Counted from the stretch's first letter, positions 17,853 to 27,111 are shown. The stretch is DNA of 64,000 nucleotides from Enterococcus montenegrensis (GCF_029983095.1 NZ_CP120467.1:434001-498000), one strand, 5' to 3'. Numbers and translations: made by a program. The notes: generated from the sequence alone by a model not told the origin.

Positions 17853-18203
17853 ATGATAAAAGGAATTGGCATCGACGCGGTTGAGTTAAGTCGAATTAGA
17901 AAAATTATTACAGATAAGCCACAATTTGCTAGTCGGGTGTTAACACCAAAAGAATTAGCGATTTTTCAGCAATTGCCTTTTAAACGGCAGGTTGAATTTT
18001 TAGGCGGCCGCTATGCTTGTAAAGAAGCATTTTCAAAAGCATGGGGTACAGGTATAGGAAAAGTAACTTTTCAAGAACTAGAGATTCTGCCAGATGAATT
18101 AGGGGCGCCCAAAATGACCGCTTCTCCTTATATTGGGCAAGTATTTGTTAGTATTACCCACACAGATGAAACAGCATTTGCGCAAATCTTATTAGCAGAG
18201 TAA
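17853..18203 (+). CDS. acpS: Holo-[acyl-carrier-protein] synthase
   Basis: This 116-residue enzyme transfers phosphopantetheine from CoA to acyl carrier protein. The metal-binding motif GIGIDAVELSRI is at the N-terminus and the second motif GGRYACKEAFSKAWGTG is central. The length is typical of trimeric AcpS. The ATG follows AGGAG at 7 nt; an in-frame TTG one base from that site is too close. It leads an operon with alr and mazF, an order common in Firmicutes. Confidence 0.95.
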   Translation: MIKGIGIDAVELSRIRKIITDKPQFASRVLTPKELAIFQQLPFKRQVEFLGGRYACKEAFSKAWGTGIGKVTFQELEILPDELGAPKMTASPYIGQVFVSITHTDETAFAQILLAE

Positions 18204-18235
18204 TTTTTGTTTGAAGATAGAAAGAAGGAAAAACC

Positions 18236-19354
18236 GTGGTTACATCGATTCACCGTCCGACAAAAGCGATTATAAATTTAAATGCAATTGTAAAAAATAT
18301 TCAAAATATCTTACAGCAATTACCGCAAACTACAAATCTTTTTGCAGTAGTTAAAGCAGATGGATATGGTCATGGTGCCACAGCAGTAGCTCATGCCGCA
18401 TTAAAAGGTGGCGCCAGTGGTTTTTGTGTCGCAACGATTGATGAGGGCATTGAATTACGTGAAGCAGGCATTACCCAGCCGATTTTAGTTTTAGGATTGG
18501 TGGAGATTAGTTATCTTCAGCTATTAAGTGAATACGATTTGGCTTTTCCAGTTGCGACGGTAGAGTGGCTACAGGAGGCTTTTGAAATGCTTCAGGTAGA
18601 ACAATTGCCACGACCGTTGAAAATACATTTAAAAGTTGATACGGGCATGGGACGGATTGGATTTTTAGCTCCTGAAAGTGTCAATGAGGCCGTTCGTTTA
18701 ATGGAAGCGATACCGCAAATGAAGTGGGAAGGGATTTTCACGCATTTTGCTACTGCAGATCAAGCAGATAAAACGTATTATGAAACCCAAAAAAATCGCT
18801 TTTTAGCGGTTTTAGAGAACTTACCCTATCAACCTCGTTATGTCCATGATAGTAATAGCGCAACAGCACTATGGCATGAGCCAATTGGTAATTTAGTTCG
18901 TTATGGCGTGGCTTTATATGGCTTGAATCCTTCTGGACATACATTAACAGCACCTTATCAATTAGAGCCAGCTTTAGAATTAGTGTCTCAAATTGTTCAG
19001 GTGAAACAATTACCGACAGGAAGCGGCATTGGTTACGGTGAAACGTATATTACACCCCAGGCAGAGTGGATTGGAACTATTCCAATTGGATATGCTGATG
19101 GTTGGTTGCGAAAATTACAAGGATTTAGCGTTCTAGTTGACGGGAAACTTTGTGAAATTGTTGGTCGTGTATGCATGGATCAAATTATGGTTCGCTTACC
19201 TGGTGAAGTAGCTGTAGGCACAAAAGTAACGCTGGTTGGGAAAAATGGTGGAGAAGCGATCACACTTGAGGAAGTTGCAGAAAAATTAGAGACAATTCAC
19301 TACGAAGTTGCTTGCGGTATTTCACCGCGGGTACCACGGGAATATATTGAATGA
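18236..19354 (+). CDS. alr: Alanine racemase
   Basis: This 372-residue PLP enzyme makes D-alanine, the substrate of the Ddl encoded about 4 kb upstream. The PLP lysine is Lys40 in VVKADGYGHGA, the catalytic Tyr is in GIGYGETY, and RVCMDQIMV is a further family mark. The start is GTG after AAGAAGGAA. It lies 32 bp after acpS and 11 bp before mazF. Confidence 0.95.
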   Translation: MVTSIHRPTKAIINLNAIVKNIQNILQQLPQTTNLFAVVKADGYGHGATAVAHAALKGGASGFCVATIDEGIELREAGITQPILVLGLVEISYLQLLSEYDLAFPVATVEWLQEAFEMLQVEQLPRPLKIHLKVDTGMGRIGFLAPESVNEAVRLMEAIPQMKWEGIFTHFATADQADKTYYETQKNRFLAVLENLPYQPRYVHDSNSATALWHEPIGNLVRYGVALYGLNPSGHTLTAPYQLEPALELVSQIVQVKQLPTGSGIGYGETYITPQAEWIGTIPIGYADGWLRKLQGFSVLVDGKLCEIVGRVCMDQIMVRLPGEVAVGTKVTLVGKNGGEAITLEEVAEKLETIHYEVACGISPRVPREYIE

Positions 19355-19365
19355 GGATGAGTTAA

Positions 19366-19740
19366 ATGGTGAAACGCGGAGATATTTTCTTTGCTGATTT
19401 GTCACCGGTTGTTGGATCTGAACAAGGCGGCATTCGCCCAGTATTAATTATCCAAAACGATCGGGGCAATCATTTTAGTCCAACCGTAATTGTTGCAGCT
19501 ATTACGGCTAAAATGGCAAAACCAAAGCTACCAACTCATGTCGGCATCAAGGCGGCAGAAAGTGGTATTAATAAAGATTCGGTAATTTTGTTAGAACAGA
19601 TTCGCACGATTGACAAAAGTCGCTTAAAGGAAAAAGTCTGTGTGTTGGATTCTGTTACGATGAAAGCAGTGGATCGGGCATTACGTATCAGTGTCGGGCT
19701 GGCGGATTTAACGCCTGCTTTGCATCAGCAGGATACATAA
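19366..19740 (+). CDS. MazF/PemK-family endoribonuclease toxin
   Basis: This 124-residue protein is of the MazF/NdoA type. Family marks are [29 protein letters not shown] and the C-terminal [13 protein letters not shown]. MazF enzymes cut mRNA at short sequence motifs. In Bacillus the antitoxin gene sits immediately upstream. Here only 11 bp separate alr from this start and no antitoxin ORF fits before or after it. The toxin is therefore either paired with an antitoxin encoded elsewhere or has taken another role. A strong terminator follows. Confidence 0.9.
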   Translation: MVKRGDIFFADLSPVVGSEQGGIRPVLIIQNDRGNHFSPTVIVAAITAKMAKPKLPTHVGIKAAESGINKDSVILLEQIRTIDKSRLKEKVCVLDSVTMKAVDRALRISVGLADLTPALHQQDT

Positions 19741-19742
19741 TT

Positions 19743-19786
19743 AAAAAGCTCTTCAACAAGTTCTGGCGCTTGTTGAAGAGCTTTTT
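19743..19786 (+). terminator. Terminator after the mazF-type gene
   Basis: AAAAAGCTCTTCAACAAG pairs with CTTGTTGAAGAGCTTTTT around an 8-nt loop. It lies between convergent genes and can act on both strands. Confidence 0.9.
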
Positions 19787-19821
19787 ATTGATGAGTAAAT
19801 ACTTGCGGGAGGACAAGTATT

Positions 19822-20907
19822 TTATTTGGATGCAAATACTACGAGATTGTGAATGTCATTAATACATGCTTGCAAGGTAACTCTTTCACCGCCGCCAGTA
19901 CCAATCATTTTATCCCAATAATCTGCGCCATCGCTTAGCCGATACGCTTCATCATCAACTTGGGTGATTTCATTAACAGTATAAGTGGTGACTTTACCAT
20001 TTGCATCTGATATTCTAAACTGAGAGCCTATTGCAAGGGTGAAAATTACATCGAAGGCACCAGGGTTATGAGCAATAATGTGAGTATTTAAACCATCGTC
20101 GCCAGATTGAACGGCAGCACCGCCCCATGTAGCTGCACGGCTGTGGTCGGCATCAATTATCGCTTGTCCGCTACCTTGTCCGGCATTTTGATAGTTGATA
20201 AATTTTCCGTTAATTTCCAATTGCATGGGTTGAATTGTGGCAGGAGCAGCTGGAGCAGAATTTTGATTTGAGTTACTTGAATTTGCTGTTTGATTATTAT
20301 TTTGCGAATTATTGTTAACGTTTTCTTTTGGTGCTGCCTCATTTTTAGTTTCATTTGTATTTGAACTAGTTTGGTTTGAAACTGTGTTTTGTTGCGTGTT
20401 TTCAACTTGTGCTGCCATTTCTTGTTCTTTAGCGGCTTTTTCTTCAGCCTCTTTTTTAGCAGCAGCTTCTTTTTTAGCCTGTTCCTCTTTGGCTTTTTTT
20501 TCAGCCTCAGCTTTGGCTTTTTCTTCAGCTGCAGTGTCAACGACATTAACGATAATTTGTTTTGTACTGGTATTGCCAAGTTCATCTTTAGCAGTTAGTA
20601 AGACCGGTGTAACACCGACAACTGAGGTATCTACGGGTGTTTGAACTTCCAAAGTAGGATTTTCGTCTTGATCGTCGGTTACTGTAAAGTGGTCCGCAGG
20701 ATTGAAACTTGTTCCTCGTTCTAATGTGATGGCAGCATCACCTGTGATTGTTGGTGCAATGATGTCACTTGGTGTTTGTGCTGCTGCCGAGTTGCTACCG
20801 TATGTAGTGCCAGAAGTATAAAAGTCAAAAGCAAGAAATGCAACAAGAGCGCCTAAACAAAGGATGATTAATTTTGTTGCCCTTTTATTCCATAATTTCT
20901 TTAACAT
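19822..20907 (-). CDS. Membrane-anchored sortase-like protein with Ig-like domain
   Basis: The protein has 361 residues from the ATG 7 nt after GGGGGG. Layout: a signal anchor at about 11-30; a DUF5011/Ig-like domain at about 48-125; an Ala/Lys/Glu-rich helix at about 126-165; an Asn/Gln/Ser-rich linker to about 220; and a C-terminal sortase-like domain. The domain has His280 (IIAHNPG) and Cys348 (VTLQAC), where sortases carry their catalytic His and Cys. The Arg expected a few residues after the Cys is Asn354 (HNLVVFA). Sortases join surface proteins to the cell wall, but with this change the activity is uncertain. No LPXTG-type substrate is in the window. It diverges from an Mga-type regulator. 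Confidence 0.72.
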   Translation of the reverse strand: MLKKLWNKRATKLIILCLGALVAFLAFDFYTSGTTYGSNSAAAQTPSDIIAPTITGDAAITLERGTSFNPADHFTVTDDQDENPTLEVQTPVDTSVVGVTPVLLTAKDELGNTSTKQIIVNVVDTAAEEKAKAEAEKKAKEEQAKKEAAAKKEAEEKAAKEQEMAAQVENTQQNTVSNQTSSNTNETKNEAAPKENVNNNSQNNNQTANSSNSNQNSAPAAPATIQPMQLEINGKFINYQNAGQGSGQAIIDADHSRAATWGGAAVQSGDDGLNTHIIAHNPGAFDVIFTLAIGSQFRISDANGKVTTYTVNEITQVDDEAYRLSDGADYWDKMIGTGGGERVTLQACINDIHNLVVFASK

Positions 20908-21219
20908 AGTCGTTCCCCCCATTACTATGTTTCCGTAGGTGACAAATCTGAATTTTACTGTGACTTGTTCTTTACACTCTTAGATTAACGAGAATTAAGG
21001 CAAAAGTTAAATAAATTTCACAATAGATAACACTTTATATTTTTATGGCGTTAAGAAAGCCTTAGAGGTTAGTGGTTTTTCAAAAATCATTCATAAATTT
21101 CCTTTTTGTGAAAAAAACTGGAGTAATGAAAATTAATAAATAAAAAGTTCAGAATAATTCCCGCATTAACTACTTATATGTTAAAATAAAATTAAAAAAA
21201 TGGCAAGTTGGTGAGATAG
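20908..21219. other. Divergent intergenic region
   Basis: This is 312 bp of AT-rich DNA between the sortase-like gene and the Mga-type gene, without an ORF. It must hold both promoters. I could not identify boxes with good spacing on either strand. Confidence 0.5.
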
Positions 21220-22818
21220 ATGAGATTGTTATTGAATACAGCCATGAAAAGACGTTTATATTTAATTGAATTTTTAACGAAGCATCAACGCTGGTGGTCA
21301 CTAGAAGAGGCTGCAGCTACATTAGAATGTTCAACCAAAACGTTAATAACGGACGTTAACTATATCAACGATGAATTAGAAGAATACCTTCATATTGATA
21401 TTTCAAAAATGAAGGGAATCAAAGCACAGCCTGTACAGTCCAACAAGATTAATAACATTTATCAAAAAATTCTACAAGATTCCAATGAATTTCAATTTAT
21501 TGAGGCGGTTTTTTTGAATCCCAATCGAGATGCTGAATACTGGATCAATAAATTGTTTCTAAGTGAAGCAACATTTTATCGTATGGTAAATAGTACGGCT
21601 AAAGCATTAAAGAGAAGGGGTTTAGTCTTAGAACGTAAACCCTTTCGAATTACAGCTCCAGATGAGCGCTGGGTTCGCTTTTTTTACCAATCTTATTTTC
21701 TTGAAGCCTATGGGACTACTGAATGGCCTTTTGACTTGGAACGACAGCAGCTCGTTTGTTTTGTAATGCGGACTTCAACAGATTTTGATATTTTGTGGGA
21801 TGATCATGAAATTATTGAACACGCATATTTATTAATGGTGACTATAATTCGTGCATCGCAAGGGTTTATGTTAAGTGAAGAGATTTACGCTGAGCCGGAT
21901 GATTTCTTGGATCGTTTAATCAAAAGTAATCGCAGTTATAGTGAAAAATTTGCTGTGACCAATTATAAGTTGGTTCCCATGTGGCACCGAGAAACAAGTC
22001 GGACAGTTTTTCACGAGTATTACAACTGGGCAAATCGTCAACAAGAATTTCGTATTCAAACGGCAATTGAACAGTTTTTACAACGCGTGTGTCAGGCAGT
22101 TGATTTTCCGTTAAATGAACGGGATGAAAAGAAGATCGTCCAGCAAATGATGGGACTTTATTCGACGTATTCCCTTTACCCTTATGACCGGGAAATCTTG
22201 CATAATCAAAGTCAAGAATATGCGCGTAATATTCAACGAATCTATCCAATCTTTTCTAAAATTGTCAGTGTGCACTTAAGAGAAATTGAAAAAGACTGTA
22301 ATTTTCCTTGGGTACAAAAGACAGAAGCAGATGTGCGCTGCATTTTATTGAAAGAATGGGCTAATTTACCCTTGCAGTTGGAAAGTTTGCGACGTAGTCT
22401 AAGCATTTTGGTTGTTAGCCATAGAGGCGTGCGTCACGCAAAAATGTTGCGCTCCTTGTTAAAAGCGCCGTATGGAGATCGTTTTAAAATTGATTTATAT
22501 AAAGAATCGCCTTTATTTGTTTCTACAGCGGAATTGGAGCACTTTGAAGATTATGACTTAGTTGTCACAAATGATCCAATTCATAACTATCAAAATGAAA
22601 ATCTCATGATTGTAGATGACTATCTTTCAGAAGCAGACTGGGAAGTGCTGAATCGCCGCATCATTGCAATTCAAAAAGAAGCTTCTGATCGTTACTTAAC
22701 CCAGCTTGACGCAAAAGACTTTCACTCAGGTCGCTCCGTTTATCCAAGTCGTCAGCCTAATGAACGAATTGCAACTTTTATTATGGATGAAGCATTGGAT
22801 AATAAAAAACAACAATAA
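21220..22818 (+). CDS. Mga-family transcriptional regulator
   Basis: This 532-residue regulator has the Mga/AtxA layout: an N-terminal HTH (WWSLEEAAATLECSTKTLITDVNYIN, about 27-52), the Mga central region with the second winged helix (LFLSEATFYRMVNSTAKALKRRGL, about 110-135), PRD-like helical domains, and a C-terminal EIIB-like part (about 395-470). Mga proteins activate surface-protein genes in streptococci and respond to PTS phosphorylation. The start follows GGTGAG at short spacing. The divergent sortase-like gene is the most obvious local target, which is inference. Confidence 0.82.
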   Translation: MRLLLNTAMKRRLYLIEFLTKHQRWWSLEEAAATLECSTKTLITDVNYINDELEEYLHIDISKMKGIKAQPVQSNKINNIYQKILQDSNEFQFIEAVFLNPNRDAEYWINKLFLSEATFYRMVNSTAKALKRRGLVLERKPFRITAPDERWVRFFYQSYFLEAYGTTEWPFDLERQQLVCFVMRTSTDFDILWDDHEIIEHAYLLMVTIIRASQGFMLSEEIYAEPDDFLDRLIKSNRSYSEKFAVTNYKLVPMWHRETSRTVFHEYYNWANRQQEFRIQTAIEQFLQRVCQAVDFPLNERDEKKIVQQMMGLYSTYSLYPYDREILHNQSQEYARNIQRIYPIFSKIVSVHLREIEKDCNFPWVQKTEADVRCILLKEWANLPLQLESLRRSLSILVVSHRGVRHAKMLRSLLKAPYGDRFKIDLYKESPLFVSTAELEHFEDYDLVVTNDPIHNYQNENLMIVDDYLSEADWEVLNRRIIAIQKEASDRYLTQLDAKDFHSGRSVYPSRQPNERIATFIMDEALDNKKQQ

Positions 22819-22850
22819 ATTTGTTGAAACAATGAACATGGCGCAAAAAG

Positions 22851-22887
22851 ACACCTTGTAACCGCGGTTGGTTACAGGGTGTTTTTT
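22851..22887 (+). terminator. Terminator after the Mga-type gene
   Basis: ACACCTTGTAACC pairs with GGTTACAGGGTGT, followed by TTTTTT. Confidence 0.88.
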
Positions 22888-22934
22888 GGTCTATAATATA
22901 TAATAAAGGTAAAATAAGAATAGGAGAATTGCTG

Positions 22935-23249
22935 ATGAGAAAAGAACAGTGGCAAAAAATTAAAGAAAATTACAGTGAAGAGCGAGAATTTTTAGATGGT
23001 GTTTTTTATCGTCTGCGCCTGTTACCACAGCATAAAGCTGAGCTGGCAATTATTCATGCAGGCCCGTGTGGTGAGACGATTCATGCACCGAAAATTACAT
23101 TTGATACTCAAACTTTGCAACCCGTAAGTGCTTTTGATAGTTTGGCAACACCCACCATTAATTTATCTTATGATGAGGCACCAGATAAAGTTGTCGAGTT
23201 GTTTGATCTAACAGTGGCAAAATTTTTGCAGGCAAAGAATTTAGGGTGA
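22935..23249 (+). CDS. Small protein of unknown function
   Basis: This 104-residue cytosolic protein matches no family I can name with confidence. It has no signal peptide or membrane segment. The middle is beta-rich (AELAIIHAGPCGETIHAP) and the end is helical (DKVVELFDLTVAKFLQAKN). The ATG is 8 nt after GGAG; an in-frame TTG 6 nt earlier is too close. It lies directly before a HAD phosphatase gene, 4 bp apart, so the two are co-transcribed and probably translationally coupled. Confidence 0.75.
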   Translation: MRKEQWQKIKENYSEEREFLDGVFYRLRLLPQHKAELAIIHAGPCGETIHAPKITFDTQTLQPVSAFDSLATPTINLSYDEAPDKVVELFDLTVAKFLQAKNLG

Positions 23250-23253
23250 TGTG

Positions 23254-23922
23254 ATGATTGAGATGATAATTTTTGATATGGATGGTTTACTAATAGACAG
23301 TGAGCAAATGTATCAACGCGGTTGGTTACAGGTTGCTAAAAAACATGGTATTTCACTGACAAAAGCAGATATGAAGGGGTGGAGTGGGCAAAGCGCTAGT
23401 CAAACAATGGCAAAATTAGCTGCTCATTTTGGTTCTGAAGAAATCGTGGAAAAAATGAAAACAGAACGGGAAGTTTTTATTGCTGCTGAATTGGCAAAAG
23501 GGGCGTTGCAGTTGAAGCCTTACGCAAAAGAAACTTTAGCAAAAGTCAAAGAAAAAGGTTTATATTGTGGTTTGGCCACCTCTACTTTGAGAAAAAGAGG
23601 TAAAATGTATTTGGATTATTTCCAATTGGCGTCTTTTTTTGATGTGATCACATTTGGCGATGATGTTAAAGAATTAAAACCAGCACCAGACATCTATTTG
23701 GCAACTGCCGCAAAAGTTGGAGCAAATCCACAAAATACGATTGCAGTTGAAGATTCTTTAACCGGCGCTAAGGCGGCTTTGCAAGCGAAAATGAAAGTTG
23801 TGCTCATTCCAGATCAAAGTTTACCAGCCAATCACCGCGATCCAGCTGAAATTGGCTTAACTCCATTTTTACAAGGAACAAGTCTAAAAGTTTTATGGGA
23901 TTGGTTAGATGCCATGAACTAA
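23254..23922 (+). CDS. HAD-superfamily phosphatase, beta-phosphoglucomutase-like
   Basis: This 222-residue HAD hydrolase has motif I in IIFDMDGLLIDSE (nucleophile and acid/base Asp pair), motif II in GLATSTLRK, and motif IV in VEDSLTGAKAA. The alpha-helical cap of subfamily I lies between motifs I and II. Such enzymes are phosphatases or phosphomutases of small phosphosugars; the substrate cannot be told. The ATG was chosen by its spacing to AGGG. Confidence 0.88.
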   Translation: MIEMIIFDMDGLLIDSEQMYQRGWLQVAKKHGISLTKADMKGWSGQSASQTMAKLAAHFGSEEIVEKMKTEREVFIAAELAKGALQLKPYAKETLAKVKEKGLYCGLATSTLRKRGKMYLDYFQLASFFDVITFGDDVKELKPAPDIYLATAAKVGANPQNTIAVEDSLTGAKAALQAKMKVVLIPDQSLPANHRDPAEIGLTPFLQGTSLKVLWDWLDAMN

Positions 23923-23946
23923 AATTTATAATCAAAAATCAAAATT

Positions 23947-24003
23947 ATAGTAGCTTTTCATTCACTGCGGCAAAATGGTGGGTGATCAAAGCTACTATTT
24001 TTG
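23947..24003 (+). terminator. Terminator after the HAD gene
   Basis: ATAGTAGCTTT pairs with AAAGCTACTAT around a long internal arm, followed by TTTTT. Confidence 0.75.
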
Positions 24004-24122
24004 TCTCTTTTTTTGTCCCTTGCTCAAAAGAACCGTATTTATTTCTATATAATGATAATTTTGGTAAACTTAAAGTAATGTTTAAGAAGTAACCCCATTT
24101 GAAAAGAATGCAAGCCTTTTCT

Positions 24123-24141
24123 TTATGACAGATTGTCATAA
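24123..24141. promoter_or_regulatory. 19-bp perfect palindrome before yhgE-type gene
   Basis: TTATGACAGATTGTCATAA is perfectly symmetrical (8-3-8), about 95 bp before the YhgE-type start. Its size and symmetry suit a dimeric repressor of the TetR type, which often controls YhgE-like genes. No TetR gene is in the window. Confidence 0.5.
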
Positions 24142-24236
24142 GTGTCAAAAAGTCACGACGAGCTCGTTTTTTTAGATGGTTCCTTAAAATAAAAAATGGT
24201 AAAGTAAGCAGGCAGAAAAAAATAAAGGTGATGAAT

Positions 24237-26942
24237 ATGCAACATATTAAAAATGTTTTTGAACTATATAAAACAGACTGGAAGCGAATCTTTAAAAATC
24301 CAATGGCAGCTTTCTTAATCGTTGCGTTAATGGTTTTGCCTTCTTTATATGCTTGGTTTAATATCAAGGCTTTGTGGGATCCTTATGGCAATACTGGGGA
24401 GTTGCCCATTGCCGTTTACAGTGATGACGCAGGGGCGAGTTTACAAGATAAGAAAGTAGAAATCGGCGAGCAGGTGATTGATACTCTTCATGACAACAAG
24501 CAACTAGGTTGGCGTTTTGTTGACTCGAAAGAAGAATTAACCAAAGGCGTGCGCTCTGGGAAATATTATGCGGGGATTTATCTCCCAAAAGAGTTTTCCA
24601 AAGATTTATTGAGTTTTACAACGGGAACGATAAAAAAACCGACGATTGAATATTACATTAATGAAAAAATCAATGCAATTGCACCAAAAATTGCTGACAA
24701 AGGTGCTACTAGTTTACAAGAACAAATTTCTAATCAGTTCATTGATACTGCTAGTAACACGCTGATGAAAGTTTTCAATGAAGTAGGCTATGATATTGAC
24801 AGTAACTTAGTTAGCATCAATAAAGTGAAAAATTTGATTTTAACTACCAATGATAATTTGGATCAAATTGAAGGCTATACCAAAGAAGTGGTTGCGTTAA
24901 ATGATAAGATGCCTGAAATTAAAGAAAAATTGAATAAGGCCAATCAATTTATCGACTATCTACCTCAAGTAGATGAAATGGGCAACAAGTTAGTTAGTTT
25001 GAATGATAAAATGCCCCAATTGAAAAAAGAAGCGGCAATTATTTTGGATTTACAAGCTAAAATTCCTGAAATCCAAAACGCAGGGAAACAATTGGCGATG
25101 GTTGATGGTGACTTTGAAAATATTAAGAGCACGATGGATGCCGGGATTAAAGATGCCAAGCAAGGTTTAACGATTATTGAACAAGTCCAAAGTGTTTTAC
25201 CTGATATTCAAAAATTGGGCAATCAGGCACAAGAATTTGCCAATACCACCAAAGAAGGGGCCGAAGAACTGCAAAAGGCTATTCCGAATATCACGCAAAG
25301 TGTAAATATGATTTTAAACAATCTGAAATTCATTCATACAGAAGTAAATAGTGCCTTAGAAGACGTGAAGACAGCTTTAGCCGATAACAAATTGACAGAT
25401 GATGAAAAAAAAGCGATTGATAAATCATTACAAGATTTTGTTAGTCACCTGCAAACGCAACAAACAATCATTCAAAACTTGATTGATTTCATTAATAAGT
25501 TGCCAAATGCGAGTGATAGCCAAATTTTACAAGACTTGGTTAGTCGACTAAATAATGTAAAAACCCTAATTAATGGTCTTGCAAATCGCGTGACGACTTT
25601 AAATGGCTATATTCAAGCGGGAAATGTGGATGCTGCCCTTAACTTTATTGATCAAGTCCAAAGTGTAGGAAATGAAGTAGATAATGTGTTAAGTGGCATT
25701 GATGCTAATCAAATTTCAAGTGAGATTTCAAAAGGATTGGCACAATTGATCACAACGATCAATACGGCCGATGGACTATTGACCAAAGCACAACACATTG
25801 ATTTTCAAGCTTTATTAGCCTCAACCAAGACGACTATTACAAATGCGATTAAAATTTTAGAAAAGTATCAAAAAGAAATGCCAGCAATCGGTAAAGAGTT
25901 ACATGATGCGAATGTCATGCTAAATGGCCACATGAATGCGATTGTTTCTGGTATTAATAAAGGTGCGGACCTTTATAAAAATGATTTACCTGAAGTTGAG
26001 AAAAAATTAGCACTGGCTGTTGATTTTTATGAAAAAGATTGGCCAGGAATCAGAAAAGATTTAACCAGCACCATGGGAATGGTTAATGAAAAATTACCCG
26101 AAGTTGAAAAAGCATTGGATGTAGCAACTGGTTTAATTCAAAATAATTGGCCTTCGTTACGCGCAGGCATAAAAAAAGCGGCAACTGCGATTAAAAAAGG
26201 TGAAGAAACAGCCGACCTTGGTGAAATCATCAAACTATTGAAATTGGATGCCAATAAAGAAAGTGAATTTTTCACCAATCCAGTTGCGTTAAAAACCAAT
26301 CAAATGTATCCAATGGCCAATAACGGATCGGCCAGCACACCGTTTTATACCGCACTATGTTTATGGGTGGGGGCCTTGTTACTTTCTAGTGTCGCGGCAA
26401 CTGATGTCTTTATTGAAGACAAAAACAAAGGTCGCTTTTCAAAACGTGAAACTTTTGTTGCTCGTATGCTAACTTTCTTAACAGAAGGTGTGGCACAGGC
26501 TTTAATTGTTACCTTAGGAAATTATTTCTTATTAGGTGTCGATGTTAAACAACCTGTTTATGCTGTTTTATTTGGATTACTAGTGGGACTTTCCTTTATG
26601 ATGATTGTCTATGTTTTAGCAGCGTTATTTGGTAACATCGGTAAGGGGATTGCGATCATTATTCTGGTACTGTCCATTTCTGGTGGTGGCGGGAACTATC
26701 CAATTCAAGTTTCCGGTAAATTTTTCCAAATGATCAATCCCTTATTGCCATTTACCCATGCGGTAGATTTATTGCGGGAGTCAGCGGGAGGAATTTATTG
26801 GGCAAATGCTTGGCCAAATATTTTTATCATGTTAGGACTGTTTATTTTCTTTGGTGTCGTTGGGACGATCGCCTATCCATATTTAGAAGGAGCGACAAAA
26901 AAACTCGGCAATATGACCAAAGAAAGTCATTTCTTCCATTAA
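24237..26942 (+). CDS. YhgE/Pip-family membrane protein
   Basis: This 901-residue protein has the YhgE/Pip (phage infection protein) layout. One N-terminal membrane segment (about 20-45, FLIVALMVLPSLYAWFNI) is followed by about 600 extracellular residues of long helices with recurring Glu/Lys/Leu patterns (coiled coil), then about six C-terminal membrane segments with the ABC-2-type arrangement. In Lactococcus, Pip is a phage receptor; related proteins also belong to type VII secretion and efflux settings. The ATG at 24237 has 8-nt spacing to AAAGG. No secretion genes are adjacent. Confidence 0.88.
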   Translation: MQHIKNVFELYKTDWKRIFKNPMAAFLIVALMVLPSLYAWFNIKALWDPYGNTGELPIAVYSDDAGASLQDKKVEIGEQVIDTLHDNKQLGWRFVDSKEELTKGVRSGKYYAGIYLPKEFSKDLLSFTTGTIKKPTIEYYINEKINAIAPKIADKGATSLQEQISNQFIDTASNTLMKVFNEVGYDIDSNLVSINKVKNLILTTNDNLDQIEGYTKEVVALNDKMPEIKEKLNKANQFIDYLPQVDEMGNKLVSLNDKMPQLKKEAAIILDLQAKIPEIQNAGKQLAMVDGDFENIKSTMDAGIKDAKQGLTIIEQVQSVLPDIQKLGNQAQEFANTTKEGAEELQKAIPNITQSVNMILNNLKFIHTEVNSALEDVKTALADNKLTDDEKKAIDKSLQDFVSHLQTQQTIIQNLIDFINKLPNASDSQILQDLVSRLNNVKTLINGLANRVTTLNGYIQAGNVDAALNFIDQVQSVGNEVDNVLSGIDANQISSEISKGLAQLITTINTADGLLTKAQHIDFQALLASTKTTITNAIKILEKYQKEMPAIGKELHDANVMLNGHMNAIVSGINKGADLYKNDLPEVEKKLALAVDFYEKDWPGIRKDLTSTMGMVNEKLPEVEKALDVATGLIQNNWPSLRAGIKKAATAIKKGEETADLGEIIKLLKLDANKESEFFTNPVALKTNQMYPMANNGSASTPFYTALCLWVGALLLSSVAATDVFIEDKNKGRFSKRETFVARMLTFLTEGVAQALIVTLGNYFLLGVDVKQPVYAVLFGLLVGLSFMMIVYVLAALFGNIGKGIAIIILVLSISGGGGNYPIQVSGKFFQMINPLLPFTHAVDLLRESAGGIYWANAWPNIFIMLGLFIFFGVVGTIAYPYLEGATKKLGNMTKESHFFH

Positions 26943-26948
26943 AAGTAA

Positions 26949-26996
26949 GAGAGCAAATTGTAGCAACGCAAATTACTGCAATTTGTTCTCTTTTTT
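26949..26996 (+). terminator. Terminator after the YhgE-type gene
   Basis: GAGAGCAAATTG pairs with CAATTTGTTCTC (one G-U) followed by TTTTTT. Confidence 0.85.
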
Positions 26997-27082
26997 CTTC
27001 TTTTTAGAAAGCGATTTCTTTTGCTTGTTAGTGGTCCTTTAAAGCTTTAAAAAAAGCTATAGATTTTTAAATGAAATTTTCA

Positions 27083-27111
27083 TTGACTTTTTCAAAAGAG
27101 AGGCGTAGCAT
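27083..27111 (+). promoter_or_regulatory. Promoter of kimA
   Basis: TTGACT (27083-27088) and TAGCAT (27106-27111) are 17 bp apart, leaving a leader of about 95 nt. No ydaO-type c-di-AMP riboswitch was recognised in that leader. Confidence 0.55.

Noticed and set aside
20312..20644. Plus-strand Ser/Ala/Cys-rich ORFs opposite the sortase-like gene
   Set aside because: They are the antisense of the Lys/Glu/Ala and Asn/Gln low-complexity region, with no ribosome site; compositional shadows.
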